A stretch of 64,000 nt of DNA, taken from NCBI GenBank assembly GCA_031732755.1, contig JAVMKI010000062.1:1-64000 (forward strand), in the 5' to 3' direction. Origin of the DNA: Contendibacter sp031732755. GTDB taxonomy: Bacteria > Pseudomonadota > Gammaproteobacteria > Competibacterales > Competibacteraceae. The notes under the pieces were generated by a model. It did no database searches. It was not told where the DNA came from and saw only the letters and a list, made by a program, of their open reading frames with translations. Shown piece by piece: positions 61,596-64,000 of this stretch. Positions within the stretch are counted from its first letter, which is position 1. Each line of letters opens with the position of its first letter. The position numbers and the translations under genes were made by a program.

Positions 61596-64000
61596 TTACT
61601 CATCCCGGATGCCGGATTCCGCTCGCAAGTTCCGCAATCCCGCGTTGATGTCCGCTTCGCTCCAGCCCAGCCCATTCAGGATGGTTACGTAGTTGTCTTG
61701 GGCTGCGTGCAGATGGGGATGCTCGTACCCTGTGCGGCGGGTGAAATCGAAAAAGATGCTTAGCGCCCGGCGCATGAGAGGTTCAGCCTTGGCCAGCCGG
61801 TTGGTGTCCTGGAGCAACCGGGCCAGGTTATTGAGGCGGATGGCGACCTTGGGATGGTCGGGGCCGAAGCTGTGCTCATCGATGGTCAGCGCCCGGCGCA
61901 TCAGCGGCTCGGCTTCGGCCAGCCGGTTGGTGGCCTGGAGCAACATGGCCAAGTTGTTGAGGTCGCGGGCAACGTCGGGATGGTCGGGGCCGAAGCTGTG
62001 CTCGTCGATGGCCAGCGTCCGGCGCATCAGCAGCTCGGCCTCGGCCAGCCGGTTGGTGTACTGGAGCAACGCGGCCAGGTTGTTGAGGTTGCGTGCGACG
62101 TTAGGATGGTCGGGGCCGAAATTTTTCTCGTCGATGGCGAGCGCCCGGCGCGTGAGGGATTCAGCCTCGGCGAGGTGGCTGGTGTCCTGGAGCAACTGGG
62201 CCAGGTTGTTGAGGTGGATAGCGACGTTGGGATGGTCGGGGCCAAAGCTGTGCTCGTCGATGGCCAGCGCCCGGCGCATCAGCGGTTCGGCCTCGGCGAG
62301 GCGGTTGGTGTCCTGGAGCAACCGGGCCAGGTTATTGAGGTTGCGTGCGACGTTAGGATGGCCGGAGCCGAAGCTGTGCTCGTCGATGGCCAGCGCCCGG
62401 CGCATCAGCGGTTCGGCCTCGGTCAGTCGGTTGGTGTCCTGGAGCAACTGGGCCAGGTTATTGAGGTTGCGTGCGACGTTAGGATGGTCGGGGCCGAAAT
62501 TTTTTTCGTCGATGGCGAGCGCTCGGCGCGTGAGGGATTCAGCTTCGGCGAGGTGGCTGGTGTCCTGGAGCAACTGGGCCAGGTTGTTGAGGGCGGTGGC
62601 CAAGATGGCGGCATCGTTCAGCGTTTCAGCTTCCTCCTGGGCCTGCTTGAGCTCCTGCTCTGCGTCCGGCCAGCGGGCCAGTTCGCGCAAGAGATTAGCA
62701 ATCTTTAGCCGTGTAACAATCCGCTCCCTAGCGTCCGCAAGATGGTGTAGATGGTCGCGCAGGAAGGAAATCTTGGTTTCGGAGAAAGACTTGAAGCTCA
62801 GGGTATCGGCCAGTTTGCTGAATCGCTCGGCGAAGGCTTCCAGATTGCCGGATCGGTGCAGCTCCCAGCAATCGATCATCTCCCGCAGTTCGTTTAGATA
62901 ATCGGTCGAAGGAGCATCGTCCACACGCCGGACAATCCAGGTTCCCAGCGGATCAAGGGGCAGCGAGGACGCCTCGCGTAGATACCGGACGGCTTTGTCC
63001 GGCGTGCCACAGCCGGCGTGCCATCGGGCTAGGTCCAGCTTGGCGGCGGCCTTTTCCTCCACTGGCCCCACTTCGCTGAGGTAATCGAGCGCCTGTTCGG
63101 CGTCGCCGTCGCCGCGCTTGGCGCGAAGCTCGGCGCGTTTCCTGTCCCGCTCCTCGATGGTGGGGTAACAAAGCGCGAAAAAGTTGAGCAGGAACGGCAA
63201 TCGCTCGCGCGCTCCCCGCGACAGATTCATCGCCAGCCAGATGTCGAAAAAGCCCTCTCGAATGGTGTAAAGCCGGGACCGCTTGTCCTGGGGGTGCGGC
63301 GACGAACTCAGGTAGCGGGCTTCGGTCAGCCGCTTGAGCAATGACGAGGTCTGCGGCTGGCTCAATCGCATCCGCGCGGTGATGGCGGCGGGCGTTTTCT
63401 CCTGGTCCCGCATCACCGCCATCGTTTCCAGCACCGCGCGTTCCTGCGGCGGTAGGTCGTTGAGGCGGCTTTGATAGAACGGTGTGATGCAGTCCAGCAG
63501 GATTTGAAACTGTTGCCGGACCTCGGTAACGGCATCGTGGGCGATCAGTTCGTAGAGCATGACGATAAGCCGTGGATTCCCCCCCGTCATCCGGTATAGA
63601 GCTAGCAGCTTGGGCCGTAGCGAGTCAAAACTTTCCAGCAAATCCCCGCGCTGCTCCCATTCCAGATTCCGTCGGATGAGATCGAGTGTTTCCGTCTCGC
63701 TCAGATTTTCGAGAATCTGCACGTCGAAGAAGTCGTAAAACGGTTCCTCCACGCTGGTGATCGCGTCGAAATGCAACGGCGCGGTGGCCACCAGCAGGCA
63801 GCCGTTGTCGTCCATGAAAAATTTCCGCAGGGCGGCGATGTCGTTCTTCTTCTTGATCTGGCGGGTGAATACTTCGCCAAGATTTTCCAGCATCACCAAC
63901 ACGGTGCGGCCACGCTCGCGATTCTGCCGGCGAAGGGCGGGCACGAGGGTATCGACGATGGTGGCGTCGTTCTCCTCGGTGCGCAGCCGCTGATGCAACT
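61596..64000 (-). CDS. STAND-like ATPase with winged helix and kinesin-light-chain TPR repeats (partial, 5' end outside window)
   Basis: The visible 800 residues lack the N-terminus. An ATPase portion with a Walker B-like TVLVMLENLGEV (about 33-44) and sensor-like CLLVATAPLHF comes first, so Walker A is beyond the window. A MarR-like winged helix follows (about 190-255). A helical region then leads to seven or so 42-residue TPR repeats of kinesin-light-chain type (about 455-770), each with RRALAIDE, DHP and LNNLA. STAND proteins with TPRs act as signal-dependent switches, including in phage defence and regulation; which applies here cannot be told. The start codon at 63998 is internal. Confidence 0.85.
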   Translation of the reverse strand, partial: LHQRLRTEENDATIVDTLVPALRRQNRERGRTVLVMLENLGEVFTRQIKKKNDIAALRKFFMDDNGCLLVATAPLHFDAITSVEEPFYDFFDVQILENLSETETLDLIRRNLEWEQRGDLLESFDSLRPKLLALYRMTGGNPRLIVMLYELIAHDAVTEVRQQFQILLDCITPFYQSRLNDLPPQERAVLETMAVMRDQEKTPAAITARMRLSQPQTSSLLKRLTEARYLSSSPHPQDKRSRLYTIREGFFDIWLAMNLSRGARERLPFLLNFFALCYPTIEERDRKRAELRAKRGDGDAEQALDYLSEVGPVEEKAAAKLDLARWHAGCGTPDKAVRYLREASSLPLDPLGTWIVRRVDDAPSTDYLNELREMIDCWELHRSGNLEAFAERFSKLADTLSFKSFSETKISFLRDHLHHLADARERIVTRLKIANLLRELARWPDAEQELKQAQEEAETLNDAAILATALNNLAQLLQDTSHLAEAESLTRRALAIDEKNFGPDHPNVARNLNNLAQLLQDTNRLTEAEPLMRRALAIDEHSFGSGHPNVARNLNNLARLLQDTNRLAEAEPLMRRALAIDEHSFGPDHPNVAIHLNNLAQLLQDTSHLAEAESLTRRALAIDEKNFGPDHPNVARNLNNLAALLQYTNRLAEAELLMRRTLAIDEHSFGPDHPDVARDLNNLAMLLQATNRLAEAEPLMRRALTIDEHSFGPDHPKVAIRLNNLARLLQDTNRLAKAEPLMRRALSIFFDFTRRTGYEHPHLHAAQDNYVTILNGLGWSEADINAGLRNLRAESGIRDE
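61750..62610 (-). repeat. Tandem 126-bp repeats encoding TPR units
   Basis: About seven in-frame copies of a 126-base (42-codon) unit. Copies three apart are more alike than adjacent copies: the unit with SLTRRALAIDEKNF occurs twice, 378 bases apart, each preceded by TSHLAEAE. This indicates duplication of a three-unit block within the gene. Confidence 0.85.

Noticed and set aside
61750..62610. Regularly spaced repeats that could suggest a CRISPR array
   Set aside because: The period is 126 bases, the repeats are in frame and encode TPR units with conserved Leu, Ala and Pro positions; no spacers.

Overview
The window looks like a chromosomal segment of a GC-rich (roughly 60-65% by eye) Gram-negative bacterium, most likely a gammaproteobacterium. 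Supporting features are a hexameric-type citrate synthase, outer-membrane beta-barrel proteins ending in phenylalanine, a MoxR/DUF58/TgpA transglutaminase operon, AhpC/AhpF, MobB/MoeA and very dense signal transduction. The glycogen debranching enzyme set among regulators recalls glycogen-accumulating gammaproteobacteria of the Competibacter type, but that is an inference from gene content only. I saw no rRNA, tRNA or CRISPR array.

Layout. 0-5 kb: an amino-terminally truncated DNA methyltransferase, then gltA and a DedA membrane protein on the minus strand. 5-14 kb, plus strand: a small secreted protein; a CxxCH/HAMP membrane sensor directly followed by a Ser/Thr kinase; a parvulin, mobB and moeA; and two overlapping membrane-anchored SPFH proteins that each carry three repeats resembling those of major vault protein. 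14-21 kb, minus strand: ahpF and ahpC (an intrinsic terminator lies between them) and the moxR-DUF58-tgpA operon. 21-25.6 kb, plus strand: a DODA-type dioxygenase, a secreted YceI protein, a Cache-HAMP-GAF sensor and a YbaK-type deacylase. 25.6-31.7 kb, minus strand: one tight run of methyltransferase, substrate-binding/permease fusion, permease, substrate-binding protein and SpoIIE-type phosphatase, with no ABC ATPase. An AT-rich 480 bp gap follows.

32-49 kb is the most striking part: about 17 kb of co-directional genes in which partner-switching regulators (three STAS antagonists, an RsbW-like kinase and a SpoIIE phosphatase on a degenerate receiver) are interleaved with carbon-metabolism enzymes. 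These are an aldo-keto reductase, a GMC oxidoreductase, an AGE-like barrel protein, the debranching enzyme GlgX, a ThDP-dependent decarboxylase, two DJ-1 proteins, two NTF2-like proteins and a VOC protein. The run ends with a divergent CDF protein and a ParA/MinD ATPase, facing a cyclase-like/FHA protein. The likely reading is a phosphorylation-controlled switch tied to storage-carbohydrate or carbonyl metabolism.

50-64 kb, minus strand: an outer-membrane channel, a 1602-residue CHASE/PAS/GGDEF/EAL protein, a lone tyrosine recombinase, an ABC/FtsX/HlyD export operon, and the 3' part of a STAND-like ATPase with kinesin-light-chain-type TPR repeats that runs off the window.
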